A stretch of DNA of 64,000 nucleotides from Leptolyngbya sp. FACHB-321 (GCF_014695975.1 NZ_JACJPI010000058.1:310001-374000); one strand, 5' to 3'; shown: positions 1-9,827, counted from the stretch's first letter. Program-made: numbers and translations. Notes: generated by a model not told the origin, from the letters alone.

Positions 1-1054
1 CTTCAAGATTATCCAGCGGCACGTTTAAAGAAGAGAGATCCAGCAGCAGCTTTTTAGGAATGGCTACCGTGCTGCGTGAGGTTTTTTTCACAGTGTCAAA
101 TGACGAAATATCAGTCGCGCTACCCAGTGCGAGTTGAAAGAGCTTCACCTGAAAGCCTTCCAAGCCAAACGATCGCTCCAGGCTCAGGAAATGTCCGCCC
201 TGGTCGATCGCTAATAGTTCTGTTAGACCGTGACTGATGGCACCCTCCGGTGGCGGGTCAAGTTGGTATAAATGCTCCGAAAGCAACAGTGCTCGACGAG
301 CCTCCAGCAGGTAGTGGAGTAGGCGATTTTTGGCTCCTTGCGTTGGGTCAGCCGCGCTAACATCTTGCGTCAGGGCAGACTCAGTCACAGCAAACAGCCG
401 AAACGGTTCGACTGCCGTTTTGCCATAGTTGCCAGAGGCGATCGTCAAGGATTCAAACCCTAGATTGTCTTGCACGCCCTGCGGCGGCTGATCATCTGTT
501 GTCTCAGGGCTGTAGCGTTTGGGAACCTGGAGGCTGCGCTTCCATTGCCCTGTTCTAAGGTCAAATTCGCGCACAAACGGCGGAATGCCATCCTTTGTGA
601 CACCTTCGCTCGAAATAAAGACGGTTTCTAGTGGCGATAGTGCAATGCCTTCTGGGTCGATCGTGCCTTGGGGGTAGGGTTTGCCGTCCTCACCCAAAAT
701 TGTCGTAACAGACTCAATCGCCACTTGCTTAATACGTAGCGCTTCAGCCTTCGTACTATCCAGATCTAGCTTGAGCGTGTAGAAACGAGCGGGCGCAAAG
801 TCGCTGCGATCGTCTGAAAGGGCATAGAAGCGATCGCGCTGACGATCGTACGTAATGCCCGATAACCCACCCACGCGAGTCCCCTTAAAAGGCTGTTTTG
901 GTAACTGATAGTCGCCTAAAAAATCTACTGACAGATTTAAAAATAGCCGATCCTCGGCACTGACTTGCGGCAGGTCGCAACTTGTTAAAAGTGGCATGAG
1001 CGCCAGCAGGAGGGCTAGCAGACAAGATGTTAGATTGAATCGTCGATCACTCAC
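1..1054 (-). CDS. Esterase-like activity of phytase family lipoprotein (3' end cut by window)
   Basis: The reading frame is open from a GTG at 1054 down to the window edge, giving about 351 residues with no stop. The N-terminus is basic, then hydrophobic, and ends in the lipobox-like LTSC near residue 26, so an exported lipoprotein is likely. The body has the pattern of the 'esterase-like activity of phytase' family: LSGITYD, FYALSDDR, then IDPEGIALS and GFESLTI. These proteins are predicted beta-propellers; their substrate is poorly defined, and phosphoester or sugar-ester hydrolysis is only suggested. An in-frame ATG at codon 20 would destroy the signal peptide, so GTG is preferred. The gene is divergent from the GH-A-like gene at 1523. 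The family call is by pattern; the missing C-terminus cannot be judged. Confidence 0.72.
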   Translation of the reverse strand, partial: MSDRRFNLTSCLLALLLALMPLLTSCDLPQVSAEDRLFLNLSVDFLGDYQLPKQPFKGTRVGGLSGITYDRQRDRFYALSDDRSDFAPARFYTLKLDLDSTKAEALRIKQVAIESVTTILGEDGKPYPQGTIDPEGIALSPLETVFISSEGVTKDGIPPFVREFDLRTGQWKRSLQVPKRYSPETTDDQPPQGVQDNLGFESLTIASGNYGKTAVEPFRLFAVTESALTQDVSAADPTQGAKNRLLHYLLEARRALLLSEHLYQLDPPPEGAISHGLTELLAIDQGGHFLSLERSFGLEGFQVKLFQLALGSATDISSFDTVKKTSRSTVAIPKKLLLDLSSLNVPLDNLE

Positions 1055-1522
1055 AGTCTGCCTCTCGCTTACCAATAGATACACCTGAATTATGAGGGAT
1101 CTTGCGATTGTGGTGGGTTTGGCGTGTGATTACGCTTAAGGATCGTGAAGTTAATAAACCCGCAAACTGTATGGGCGGATTTGGCAGACCAAACTGCATC
1201 CTGCCATGGCTTTGGCAGCAAAACCCGCCCCTACCAAAGATCGAACTTATTTAATTCCCATTCCTAAGTCGCCAAGCCTTTTTAACAAGACTTCTAGAAG
1301 TTGAGCAGACTACCGATGGCTGTTCCTAATGAGGCGGTTATCATGATGCCATCGGGTTTTTAGGTTGGACGGTGAGTCTATGTTAAAGGCAAAGCCATCT
1401 AAGCCTGCTGCTCAGGGGCATCGTTGCACCCCATGCCGATGTACCTAACCGCCACTTTAACAGAGTGCCGAGTACGGCATTTTTGATCGCACTTTTACAC
1501 TCAAGGGGAATGTAGCCGCCGC
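1055..1522. other. Divergent intergenic region with a dispersed-repeat hairpin
   Basis: This 468-base gap separates two divergent genes and must hold both promoters, but no convincing -35/-10 pair was found. It contains an imperfect 17-base inverted repeat, 1169-1185 and 1218-1234, with 14 of 17 positions matching. The arms have the GTAGGGGCGGGTTT / AAACCCGCCCCTAC sequence common between cyanobacterial genes. No coding potential was recognised. Confidence 0.5.
1169..1234. repeat. GGGCGGGTTT-type inverted repeat
   Basis: The left arm is GTATGGGCGGATTTGGC (1169-1185) and the right arm is GCAAAACCCGCCCCTAC (1218-1234). They pair with three mismatches around a 32-base loop, which itself contains TGCCATGGCTTTGGCA-like complementarity. 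This resembles the short palindromic repeats scattered in cyanobacterial intergenic DNA. A role in transcription termination is unlikely because no U-tract follows. Confidence 0.45.
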
Positions 1523-3277
1523 GTGAAACTAACCAGTCTTTACAACAATGGCATTAGCAGCGTCGTGCTGATTGGCACGCTCCTCCAGATCAATGCAACG
1601 TTGGCTGATCCATCCAAGTTTGTGCCCCAAGCGATGGCTGACCTCGCCAGCATCGATCGCGTCAGTACGAGCGCCAACAGCAGCGTTTCTGTTACTGCCC
1701 AAACGGTTGCCCCAGTACCATCGATCGCAGCGAATGTTGCGACAATGATTGCTGGGAGTGGAGCAGGCAGTGCCCGTACCAGCAGTAAAGAGAACGCTCG
1801 TTCACCGTTGGGTATCAACCTGGCTGGCGTGACGAGCTACAGTGCAGAACGCCCGTTTGTGGACGTGTTTAAAACCACTCATCCCTGGTTTTCTAATGCG
1901 GAGGGTAAGAGTTGGGCACAGGGCGGCGACTTAGCACTTACCGCCGAGGGTTGGGTTGCGTCTTTGCGACCGGGGCAGTATGCGACGACAGGTGTGCTTG
2001 ATGGCGATCAACGCTATCCTACCGGAAACTACACGCTGCTGTATGACGGGCAGGGGAAGATCGAGATTCGCGCAATGAGCAACAAAGGTCTGACCACTGT
2101 GAGCGAAGCACCGGGTCGATCAGTGTTTAAGGTGACGACTGAAACTGAAGGTCTTTTTGTTCACCTGCGTGAGACGAATCCAGCTAATCCAGTCCGAAAT
2201 ATCCGGTTCATTATGCCGGGACACGAAAAAACCTATCAGACACAACCGTTCAATCCACAGTTTCTCAAAGCCCTGTCCAGGTTCAAGTCCATCCGCTTTA
2301 TGGATTGGCAGAAGGCAAATGGGTCTAAGCTCGCCAACTGGTCTGATCGCACCACACCCCTTTCTGCGACCCAGGCAGTAGAAAACGGCGTGGCGCTGGA
2401 GCATATGATTCAGCTTGCCAATACGCTACAGGCTGATCCCTGGTTCACAATTCCCATCAGAGCGAGTGACGACTTTGTGCGTCAATTTGCAACGCTGGTA
2501 CGTGACAAACTCGACCCTTCGTTAAAAGCCCACATTGAATACTCGAATGAAGTCTGGAACTTCGGTTTTGAACAGGCGGGGTATGTGAGAGATCAAGGGG
2601 TGCGGCTGGGGTTAGACCGCGACCAATACCTTGCTGGCACAAAGTACTACTCACAGCGATCGGTCGAGATTTTCAAAATTTTTGAAACCGTGATGGGTGG
2701 GACGAGCCGCATTGATCGTGTGTTGGCAGGGCAATCAGTCAATACCTGGTCTGGCAATGAAATACTTGCCTGGAAAGATGCTTATAAGCACGCTGATACT
2801 TATGCGATCGCTCCTTACTTTGACGGAAGAGAAACGCTGCTGAATGGAGAGAAAGGTGCCCAGATTGCCCAAATGTCGGAGGATCAAGTCCTTGATATTC
2901 TTCAGGCAGATATTAGAGGCAAGATTAAGGATGATATGGTTTCTAATGCGAAGCTGGCTCGCAAATATGGGATACAGCTTAAAGCGTACGAAGGGGGGCA
3001 ACAGCTTACGAGTTTCCAGTTTGGGGGTTACGAACCTCAAATCACCAAACTTTACACTAATGTCAACCGCAATCCTCGCATGGGCGACCTATACACCGAA
3101 TATCTCAACAATTGGAAAGCCTCAGGTGGTGGTCTTTTTAGCCACTACAACGATATTGCCCCGCCAAACAAATATGGGGTGTGGGGCGTGTTGGAATATC
3201 TCGGACAAGATCCGAAAACAGCTCCCAAATACCAGGCGTTGATTCGCTACATCGACGCGAACCCGACTTCTAAGTAA
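1523..3277 (+). CDS. Secreted clan GH-A-like (cellulase/cellulose-binding type) protein
   Basis: This 584-residue protein starts at GTG, and its first 28 or so residues form a signal peptide (hydrophobic core then TLA-DP). Residues 30-95 are a low-complexity Ser/Ala/Thr linker. From about 98 onward there is a catalytic-looking domain. EYSNEVWN places an Asn-Glu pair at 342-343, as for the acid/base residue on strand 4 of clan GH-A TIM barrels. AYEGGQQ has Glu490 where the nucleophile would be expected. Close relatives are usually annotated as cellulose-binding or hypothetical. A secreted beta-glycanase acting on a cell-surface polysaccharide is inferred. No polysaccharide gene adjoins it, though an exopolysaccharide cluster lies 55 kb away. 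An inverted repeat directly follows the gene. Confidence 0.65.
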   Translation: MKLTSLYNNGISSVVLIGTLLQINATLADPSKFVPQAMADLASIDRVSTSANSSVSVTAQTVAPVPSIAANVATMIAGSGAGSARTSSKENARSPLGINLAGVTSYSAERPFVDVFKTTHPWFSNAEGKSWAQGGDLALTAEGWVASLRPGQYATTGVLDGDQRYPTGNYTLLYDGQGKIEIRAMSNKGLTTVSEAPGRSVFKVTTETEGLFVHLRETNPANPVRNIRFIMPGHEKTYQTQPFNPQFLKALSRFKSIRFMDWQKANGSKLANWSDRTTPLSATQAVENGVALEHMIQLANTLQADPWFTIPIRASDDFVRQFATLVRDKLDPSLKAHIEYSNEVWNFGFEQAGYVRDQGVRLGLDRDQYLAGTKYYSQRSVEIFKIFETVMGGTSRIDRVLAGQSVNTWSGNEILAWKDAYKHADTYAIAPYFDGRETLLNGEKGAQIAQMSEDQVLDILQADIRGKIKDDMVSNAKLARKYGIQLKAYEGGQQLTSFQFGGYEPQITKLYTNVNRNPRMGDLYTEYLNNWKASGGGLFSHYNDIAPPNKYGVWGVLEYLGQDPKTAPKYQALIRYIDANPTSK

Positions 3278-3298
3278 AGGCTGAGTTAAGACTGCTGA

Positions 3299-3338
3299 GT
3301 AAGGCAGAAGGCAAAACATTACCTGCCCTCTGCCTTAC
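3299..3338. terminator. Bidirectional hairpin between convergent genes
   Basis: Arms 3299-3313 (GTAAGGCAGAAGGCA) and 3324-3338 (TGCCCTCTGCCTTAC) pair over 15 bases with one mismatch and a 10-base loop. The hairpin sits in the 64-base gap between two convergent stop codons. There is no good U-run, so termination is inferred from position and stem strength. Confidence 0.5.
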
Positions 3339-3341
3339 GTG

Positions 3342-4676
3342 CTACTTCAACCGTGCTTCCGCCGCTTTCAGCATACCTCTAGCATCGACGTACACAGTCG
3401 TACCCGCTTTTACCTCTCTAAGCTTGTCTGCGATTCTATGTAGTTGTCTTGCTTGGTCAGGGTTGAGTGCTTTGGCATTATTGGCTGTAGAGTCAAGCAA
3501 ATAGTTTCGTAGCTGTTGAGCTTCCTTAAAGGCTTGTGCGGATGCTTGCTCTGTTTTCAGCCGAATCTGCACGTAGCTGAAGCGCTTTTCATAATTTGCA
3601 AGCAGCGTTTGAGCTTGCCGATAATCGGGGTCTTTAAAGTCAATTGTTTTCAGGCGATCGATCGCGGTTGCCCACTGCTTTTGGTTTTCCTCCCACTCAA
3701 TTTCGGCATGGGGAACCTTTAAATCCAACTCTTGAGCCGTTTTGGCAAAGATCTTAGCTGCCTCAATTAAGTTACTTGTCTGAGTGCTGCCAAGTGCTAA
3801 ACCTGATACTTGTTGAAAATCTCGCTCATACGCCATCAATTTCGGTCGTGCCATACGAGCCGCGAGAGTCTGGTCAGGAATTTGGTGAAGCTGATCGATC
3901 GCCTGCTGCCACTGGGCAATTGCTGCCTGCTGCTCAGCGGTATTGGGTGCTTCCTGATACTGCTGTTTAGCACTACCCAGCAATTGGTCGGCTTGATTAA
4001 GCTGCGTTTGGGCATTCTTTTCCTGAAACAGCTTGGCATCCATCCGGGCAACCTCTTTACGAGCACCTTGAAACTCATCAAGCGTAAAGCGCCAACTGCA
4101 TTGAAATAAGCCGCAGTACGTCTGTGGATAGTAGCCTAGAAACCAGACAGGTAAAGCATCCAAGCTTTTTTGTGCCGTTTGCACTTTAGTGGTGCCCAGC
4201 TCTAAATCGGCGGCGCTGGTAGCTCGATTTACCAGTTGGTCTGCCTGCTCGGTAGTGGCGATCGCCTGCCGATAGTTTTTATCCATGCTGATGAAACTGG
4301 GCATCAACACGAGCGGTGCGACTCGCGCTACCGTCCAGCGAATGGGGGGATAGGGCAGGTTGAGTATCCAAACGCCTCCGGCTAGCCCCACGATGCCAAC
4401 CAATACTGCCGATGCTAGCCGAAACCGATTTGCAGTCGGAGAGGGGCAGTTGGCGCGAACTGCCGCTTTCAAAACCTTTTCGCTAAAGTCGGGAAACAAG
4501 TCGACGATCGCGTCCCGCAAGTCTTCCAGCGTCAACGGAGCGCCTGGTTTTGCCTGAAACCGTTCTAGCCGACGCAGGGCAATATCTCGCTGCACCTTCC
4601 CAACAGGATCATCAGCACTACAGCGTAAAATTTCAGCTTTGAGAATCTCGAAGGCACGCTGATTAAGACGAGACAT
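3342..4676 (-). CDS. Single-pass membrane protein with long coiled-coil region (cyanobacterial hypothetical)
   Basis: The 444-residue protein has a soluble N-terminal helical region (1-80), one membrane segment at about 87-106, and a C-terminal part of about 330 residues. That part is rich in Ala, Gln, Leu and Lys with heptad-like spacing and should form long helical bundles. A short aromatic and cysteine patch (around YYPQTYCGLFQCSW) interrupts the helices near 190. No catalytic motif was seen. The start ATG is clear. It is divergent from the DUF6335 gene. The fold resembles conserved cyanobacterial proteins of unknown function; an envelope or thylakoid scaffold role would be a guess. Confidence 0.7.
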   Translation of the reverse strand: MSRLNQRAFEILKAEILRCSADDPVGKVQRDIALRRLERFQAKPGAPLTLEDLRDAIVDLFPDFSEKVLKAAVRANCPSPTANRFRLASAVLVGIVGLAGGVWILNLPYPPIRWTVARVAPLVLMPSFISMDKNYRQAIATTEQADQLVNRATSAADLELGTTKVQTAQKSLDALPVWFLGYYPQTYCGLFQCSWRFTLDEFQGARKEVARMDAKLFQEKNAQTQLNQADQLLGSAKQQYQEAPNTAEQQAAIAQWQQAIDQLHQIPDQTLAARMARPKLMAYERDFQQVSGLALGSTQTSNLIEAAKIFAKTAQELDLKVPHAEIEWEENQKQWATAIDRLKTIDFKDPDYRQAQTLLANYEKRFSYVQIRLKTEQASAQAFKEAQQLRNYLLDSTANNAKALNPDQARQLHRIADKLREVKAGTTVYVDARGMLKAAEARLK

Positions 4677-5009
4677 AACGTTTATGGAAGAGCCGATTGA
4701 ATGGTTTGTTAGCCAGTAACTTCATTGCAGGACGATCGATTCCGTCTGCTTCATAACGACATCACAGAGCGTCCAGCTTCGATTACTATTTGGCTTCAGT
4801 GTGCCCAAAAGCGTCTGAGTGAACACAAAGCAGTGATCGCTCTCCCCTAGCCGATCTCCCTAGATTGTTTTTGCAAAGCGTCCGGTGTTGCTTGATCAGG
4901 CACCATTTGTAGAGACGTTACCCGTCATACCGTTACTTCTGTCTATTTGAGGATTTTGAGTCATTGCTAGTTGGTTAGGCTGCATAGAGAAAGACTCGCA
5001 GAGGAGCCA

Positions 5010-5483
5010 ATGCTCATGACGATGGCTGACGATCGAAACTTGGATTTGCAAACGAATGATGCCTTAGACCTGATTCCGGATGCTGAACTTGAAGAGCTTG
5101 AGGAAGAGGATCTGGGCGATGCGCCACAAGTGATTACGCAGTCCTATGGTACAGGCGTGCAGGAAATACCTGGCTATGTGGCAGGTGGACGAACAATGGG
5201 CGATCGCCAAGGTAATTTCAATGAAGCTGACGCAACGCTAACTGGTGGCGACATCGATGCAAACTACGAGCAAGCAAATGCAGTTGGCGACGAGTCGATT
5301 GGTGGTACTGTCAGTACGCCAGACATGGATGTTGTTGATGAACTGGGCGCGGCTGTGGGTTTAGAGATGGACGATCGCGCCTTTCTTCGCACTACCGAGA
5401 TCTTAGAACAACGCGATGCTCGTCGTTGGGAGCTAGAGCCGTCTTCCTCTGAAGATTACGTTGATCGAAGAGATGAGGAGTAA
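5010..5483 (+). CDS. DUF6335 family protein
   Basis: This is a small, very acidic cyanobacterial protein of 157 residues. Family-typical blocks are [59 protein letters not shown] and RRWEL. The function is unknown. The frame is open further upstream, but GAGGAG at 5001-5006 supports ATG 5010 or ATG 5016; 5016 has the better spacing (9 bases). It lies 50 bases before recQ on the same strand, so co-transcription is possible. Confidence 0.8.
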   Translation: MLMTMADDRNLDLQTNDALDLIPDAELEELEEEDLGDAPQVITQSYGTGVQEIPGYVAGGRTMGDRQGNFNEADATLTGGDIDANYEQANAVGDESIGGTVSTPDMDVVDELGAAVGLEMDDRAFLRTTEILEQRDARRWELEPSSSEDYVDRRDEE

Positions 5484-5533
5484 GGCGATCGGGTATCAGC
5501 GAAAACTGGTTGCTACCCCTCGCTGCCAAATTT

Positions 5534-7171
5534 ATGGCTAAACAGCGCAAACGGACTAAGCAAATTGAGCAGTCGGCTCAAGAGCATCTTGGCTATGACG
5601 ATCTGCGACCGGGGCAGGAAGCAGCCATTCAATCTGTATTAAATCGACAAGATACCCTGGTAGTCATGCCAACGGGATCTGGTAAATCTGCCATTTACCA
5701 ACTTGCAGCGGTTGAGTTGGCTGGTGCAACAGTGGTGGTTTCACCGCTTATTGCGTTGCAAAAAGACCAGGTGGAGTCGATCGAGAGCCAGGAACTAGGG
5801 GGTGCGGCACAGGTTAACTCGACCATTAGCGAGGGCGATCGACAGGAAAGGTTCGATCAATTGAAAGCGGGTGAGCTTGAGTTTATTTTTTTGGCTCCTG
5901 AACAGTTGAAAAAACCTGAAACGCTAGCGCAACTCCAGGCAGCAAAACCGTCACTTTTTGTCGTGGATGAAGCCCACTGCGTCACCGAATGGGGACATGA
6001 CTTTCGTCCCGATTACCGCCGACTGGGAAGCGTGATCGAAGCCTTGGAGCATCCCACTGTGCTGGCACTGACCGCTACAGCCTCGCCGCCTGTACGGCAA
6101 GGCATTCTGGAGCAGTTGGGCATGAGAAACGCTCAGGTCATTGTGCAGGGCTTCGATCGCCCCAATCTTTGGTTAGGAGTAGAGCGCTTTGAGGATGACG
6201 AGGAAAAACAAGCGGCTCTGGTACAAGGGGTATTAAAGGCAGCAAAACCAGGCATTATTTATGCAGCGACGCGTAAACGAGCCGAGTTACTGGCAACCGC
6301 TTTGAGCGATCGTGGCATTACTGCCGTTGCTTACCATGCGGGTTTAAAGCGTCGTGAGCGTGATGAGGCTCAAACCGCTTTTATGGCAGATGACGTTGAA
6401 GTGATTGTGGCAACCACTGCCTTTGGCATGGGTATTGATAAACCAAACGTGCGCTTTGTCTTTCATTACGATATCAGTGATTCGATCGACTCTTACTATC
6501 AGGAAATTGGTAGAGCCGGACGGGATGGCAACCCAGCCAGCGCCAAGTTATTCTACAACCCTAAAGATTTGAGCCTACGTCGCTTCTTTACGGGCAGTCA
6601 TCTTGATCTGGATCAACTGGCACAGGTGGCAGTTACCATTCACAAAGCCGACGCACCCATGCTGCTCAAGGATGTACAGCAGGAAGCGCATCTTTCTCAA
6701 ACGAAGGTGATGACTGCCCTCAATCATTTAGAAGCGACAGGGGTAGTGGAACTGCTGCCAACAGGTGAAGTCGTTGCCTGTGCAGAACCGACTGATTTAA
6801 GTGAGGCGTTAGAAGAAGCTGCTCAAGCAGATAAACAGCACCAACAGTTTGAGCGATCGCGTCTGGAAATGATGCGTGGGTATGCGGAAGTTCACGGCTG
6901 TCGGCGAGAATACTTACTCAACTACTTTGGCGAAAAAATCGACACTCCCTGCGGCGCTTGCGACAACTGCGACGCTGGCATCACGGTGGAAAAGACCGAT
7001 CAATTAGAACCCTACCCGCTTGACAGCCGTGTGAAGCACAAAAGTTGGGGTGAAGGTACGGTGATGCGTTACGAAGGAGACAAAGTTGTTATCTTGTTTG
7101 ATGAAGTTGGTTATAGAACCCTTGAAGTTGGTATGGCGCTTTTAGGTAGGCTTTTACAACGTTTGGAGTGA
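5534..7171 (+). CDS. recQ: ATP-dependent DNA helicase RecQ
   Basis: A 3'-5' superfamily-2 helicase for recombination repair and replication-fork processing. Counting from the ATG at 5534 (MAKQRKRT), Walker A PTGSGKS is at 46-52, DEAH at 145-148, and helicase motifs such as ALTATA, GMGIDK and [10 protein letters not shown] follow. The RecQ-C zinc site is present ([11 protein letters not shown], then CGACDNC). There is no HRDC domain. Instead the last 45 residues form a small beta-rich module around [10 protein letters not shown] and VILFDE, like the C-terminal domain seen in cyanobacterial RecQ and PcrA/UvrD proteins. An upstream TTG at 5510 would extend the protein by 8 residues and is less likely. 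Confidence 0.93.
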   Translation: MAKQRKRTKQIEQSAQEHLGYDDLRPGQEAAIQSVLNRQDTLVVMPTGSGKSAIYQLAAVELAGATVVVSPLIALQKDQVESIESQELGGAAQVNSTISEGDRQERFDQLKAGELEFIFLAPEQLKKPETLAQLQAAKPSLFVVDEAHCVTEWGHDFRPDYRRLGSVIEALEHPTVLALTATASPPVRQGILEQLGMRNAQVIVQGFDRPNLWLGVERFEDDEEKQAALVQGVLKAAKPGIIYAATRKRAELLATALSDRGITAVAYHAGLKRRERDEAQTAFMADDVEVIVATTAFGMGIDKPNVRFVFHYDISDSIDSYYQEIGRAGRDGNPASAKLFYNPKDLSLRRFFTGSHLDLDQLAQVAVTIHKADAPMLLKDVQQEAHLSQTKVMTALNHLEATGVVELLPTGEVVACAEPTDLSEALEEAAQADKQHQQFERSRLEMMRGYAEVHGCRREYLLNYFGEKIDTPCGACDNCDAGITVEKTDQLEPYPLDSRVKHKSWGEGTVMRYEGDKVVILFDEVGYRTLEVGMALLGRLLQRLE

Positions 7172-7248
7172 TAGCAACAGGGTCATAGCACGATGGTTTA
7201 AGACTGCAATTGGCTCAACATCTTGCTTAAAGTATAGGGATTTACGTT

Positions 7249-7995
7249 ATGACATTGAACCGCCGTCATTTTTTGGGCTTGTTGGGTGCAGGCTCAGGCG
7301 CGATCGCTGCCAGTATCTACGCACCTCGTTTTGCTTGGGCTGCTGATCCTGCTGCCAAACCAGCCGCATCAGGTGCTTTTACCTTGCCGCCTCTACCCTA
7401 TGCCTACAACGCTTTAGAACCTTATATCGATGAACGCACGATGCAGTTCCATCACGACAAGCACCATGCTGCTTACGTTAAAAGCCTTAATGATGCTATT
7501 GAGAAGCACCCCGAATTAAAGGGCAAAACTATTGAGGAGCTCATTCGCAACCTCAACGATGTGCCTGAAGACATTCGCACAACCGTTCGTAACAATGGCG
7601 GTGGGCATCTTAACCACACCATGTATTGGGAAATTATGGGACCGAAAGCAGGTGGTGAGCCAACTGGAGCGCTTGCTGCCGCTATTCAAAAAGGCTTTGG
7701 CAGCTTTGCTGAGTTCAAAAAGCAGTTCAACGAAGCTGGCACAAAACGCTTTGGCAGCGGTTGGGCATGGCTAGTACAGACAAAAGACGGCAAACTCCAA
7801 GTTACTAGTACTCCTAATCAAGACAATCCGCTGATAGAAGGACTGTATCCCATCATGGGTAATGACGTTTGGGAACACGCCTATTACCTTGCGTACCAAA
7901 ATCGCCGTGCTGACTACCTGCAAGCCTGGTGGAATGTCGTTAATTGGAATGCTGTGAGCGATCGCTTTAAACTGGCTAAAGTAAGCAGCCGTTAA
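7249..7995 (+). CDS. sodA: Exported manganese superoxide dismutase (Tat signal)
   Basis: It converts superoxide to hydrogen peroxide and oxygen. The N-terminus carries a twin-arginine signal ([12 protein letters not shown], cleavage near AWA-AD at about 31), so the enzyme is folded and metallated before export to the periplasm or thylakoid lumen. The mature part has the Fe/Mn-SOD ligands: His in MQFHHDKHH, His in [11 protein letters not shown], then the D..H pair in [10 protein letters not shown]. The TPNQDNPL block carries the active-site Gln in the place typical of Mn enzymes, and EIMGPKAGG is also Mn-like. Length (248) fits a SOD plus about 40 residues of signal and linker. Fe or cambialistic use cannot be excluded. 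Confidence 0.9.
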   Translation: MTLNRRHFLGLLGAGSGAIAASIYAPRFAWAADPAAKPAASGAFTLPPLPYAYNALEPYIDERTMQFHHDKHHAAYVKSLNDAIEKHPELKGKTIEELIRNLNDVPEDIRTTVRNNGGGHLNHTMYWEIMGPKAGGEPTGALAAAIQKGFGSFAEFKKQFNEAGTKRFGSGWAWLVQTKDGKLQVTSTPNQDNPLIEGLYPIMGNDVWEHAYYLAYQNRRADYLQAWWNVVNWNAVSDRFKLAKVSSR

Positions 7996-8058
7996 GGACG
8001 AAAGAGCGGGCGAAACCCTGGTAATCGCAATTTCTTTCGTAATGCTGCTAATCGCGCC

Positions 8059-8064
8059 TATAAT
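8059..8064 (+). promoter_or_regulatory. Possible -10 box upstream of tRNA-Gly
   Basis: TATAAT lies about 90 bases before the tRNA, in the gap after the SOD gene. No strong -35 was found at standard spacing, so this is a weak call. Confidence 0.3.
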
Positions 8065-8152
8065 AGCTGATACAGATGAGGCGCATGGGTGAGGTTACCC
8101 TCTCATTGGTTGAGGGAAAGGCGATTATGGTCAGCCTCTAGCCCCTTGTTTT

Positions 8153-8224
8153 GCGGGTATAGTTCAGTGGTAGAACGTCACCTTCCCAAGGTGAATGTCG
8201 TCGGTTCGAGTCCGATTACCCGCT
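8153..8224 (+). tRNA. tRNA-Gly(CCC)
   Basis: A full cloverleaf can be drawn. The acceptor arm is GCGGGTA paired with TACCCGC, the D-arm is GTTC..GAAC, and the anticodon stem is TCACC/GGTGA around the loop TTCCCAA (anticodon CCC). The T-arm is GTCGG TTCGAGT CCGAT, with one G-T pair. The discriminator base is T and no CCA is encoded. Confidence 0.92.
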
Positions 8225-8268
8225 TATTCAATGTTTAGAAAGCACCGTCGAAGCTCTACAACCGTTTT

Positions 8269-9078
8269 TTAAGACCAGGCGGGATGTGCTAGCAGAGAGG
8301 CAATTCCGCGCACTCCGCGCAGTTGATTTGATAGTGGCAAATGCCCTTTTGGTGCAGACAACGCCCATGTAAAGCCTTGTGGGTAGCGTGTCCAGAGATT
8401 ACCCGATCGCCAGCCAATTTTTGACCAAAGCTGATCCCAGTCTTTGCCGACGCTCAGCCAAAGCTCACGCTGGACAGAGAAACCAAAACGACCCTCAGAG
8501 TGGGCAAGCCAAAGCGCATTTAAGGTTTGTAGATCGGCGATCGGCAACCGCTCAATTTCTGTAAAGTACAGCCATTTTCGTTGTACAGCCGCAGCACCCA
8601 CCACTTCGCACATTTTTTGTAAGGTAAGCTGATCAGCCGCTTGAAAGTTTTGTTCAGCCAGAAGTTGTTGCAGTGGCGCGTAGTCGACTTCTGCGGCAGA
8701 CCGTAGGGGAACCACGCCTTGAGGAAAATGGGTTTGTAGAAAGACTGTTGCTGCTGCTGAACCAGAGCTAAAGAGTACCTGATAAATCGTTCCCACAAGG
8801 GGTAAAACGGTATTTTCTGAGGCTTTATTTTCTGAGGCTTTGCTAGTCACGTCGCTTGTCGCAGCCAGTGCAGCAACCGTTGTCTGCTGATATTCTGCAA
8901 GAAAGCGCATCAAGGCATCTAAACCAGGCTCACCGACTGCACCCAAATCGCGAACGATTTGCACTTGATTTTTAACGGAGGCAGCTTTCAGTTGCAGGTA
9001 AAGGGCGTTTGCAGAGTCTGCATTATCGGTCACGGACATAGCGATCAAGTTGCCAGTCGAATTAGCCATCCTATCCAT
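8269..9078 (-). CDS. gun4: GUN4 tetrapyrrole-binding protein (Mg-chelatase activator)
   Basis: GUN4 binds protoporphyrin IX and Mg-protoporphyrin and stimulates Mg-chelatase through ChlH, directing tetrapyrroles towards chlorophyll. The N-terminal 115 or so residues are helical, like the Armadillo-type bundle of cyanobacterial Gun4, including DLGAVGEPGLDALMRFL. The GUN4 core starts near 125: QAADQLT, RKWLYFTEIERLP, LNALWLAHSEGRFGFSVQ, then GWRSGNLWTRYPQGFTWAL. The size of about 269 residues is close to the Synechocystis protein. A TTG precedes ATG 9078, and ATG 9069 is another possible start. A repeated Ser/Glu/Asn patch (KASENKASEN) at about 83-92 is unusual. Confidence 0.88.
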   Translation of the reverse strand: MDRMANSTGNLIAMSVTDNADSANALYLQLKAASVKNQVQIVRDLGAVGEPGLDALMRFLAEYQQTTVAALAATSDVTSKASENKASENTVLPLVGTIYQVLFSSGSAAATVFLQTHFPQGVVPLRSAAEVDYAPLQQLLAEQNFQAADQLTLQKMCEVVGAAAVQRKWLYFTEIERLPIADLQTLNALWLAHSEGRFGFSVQRELWLSVGKDWDQLWSKIGWRSGNLWTRYPQGFTWALSAPKGHLPLSNQLRGVRGIASLLAHPAWS

Positions 9079-9275
9079 CAAGTCGCGTACTGCTAAGAGA
9101 TTACCAAAACATTTGAGAGACTTTTACAGCACTCAAATGTTTGTGCAACACGAAAACACCAGTATAACGTTAGCAGGTCTAAAGACCGTTTTCCAAGTCG
9201 CGTGAAGCAGTCAGCAAACGGATCAGTGGTTGACACGACACGCACGGTCAGCGCTTGGTCGCAAAACTGTTGCAG

Positions 9276-9773
9276 TTAGGTAACGTTGGTAGCCAGAATA
9301 CGCTTGACGATCGCCGATGTAGAACTGGGCACTTCAATTTGCACTAACTCTATATGACCGCCGTATGCCTGCACAATTGCGGCTTCTGGCAACGTTTCTA
9401 GCTTGTAATCGCCACCCTTGACATAGATATCTGGCTGAAGTGAGTCAAGAAGCTGGCTAGCTGTTGTTTCAGCAAAGATCACCACACCATCCACTGCTCT
9501 CAGCGCTGCTAGCACTTCCGCCCGCTGCTGCTCTGGCACAATCGGTCGTGGGGGCAGTCCTACAGCCTGTGGTTTGATTGCCTGTACTGAACGATCGCTG
9601 TTTAACCCAACTACAAGCGCTTTTCCTAAACTTCTTGCTACCTGTAAGTAGCGCACATGACCAGCATGGATTAAGTCAAAGCAACCATTTGTAAAAACCA
9701 ACGGTCGCCACCGCTGCGGGTCAGCCGCGATCGTCTGTCTTAGTTCATCTAACGTATAAAGACCAGAAACCAT
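9276..9773 (-). CDS. rfaE2: D-glycero-beta-D-manno-heptose 1-phosphate adenylyltransferase
   Basis: This is the stand-alone C-terminal half of HldE. It transfers AMP from ATP to heptose 1-phosphate, giving ADP-heptose for LPS or glycan synthesis. FTNGCFDLIHAGHVRYL carries the nucleotidyltransferase HxGH motif at about 36-39, and STSAIVKRI at the C-terminus is the second ATP-binding motif of the family. At 165 residues it matches split RfaE2 proteins. The kinase half (RfaE1) is not in the window, but GmhB and a GT9 transferase occur at 22.7-24.3 kb. It follows the NarL-type regulator on the same strand after 54 bases. Confidence 0.88.
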   Translation of the reverse strand: MVSGLYTLDELRQTIAADPQRWRPLVFTNGCFDLIHAGHVRYLQVARSLGKALVVGLNSDRSVQAIKPQAVGLPPRPIVPEQQRAEVLAALRAVDGVVIFAETTASQLLDSLQPDIYVKGGDYKLETLPEAAIVQAYGGHIELVQIEVPSSTSAIVKRILATNVT

Positions 9774-9827
9774 AGGGGAAGATAAACAAAGATGGCAGAG
9801 ATGTTTTAGCCTTTTTAAAGTTTACCG

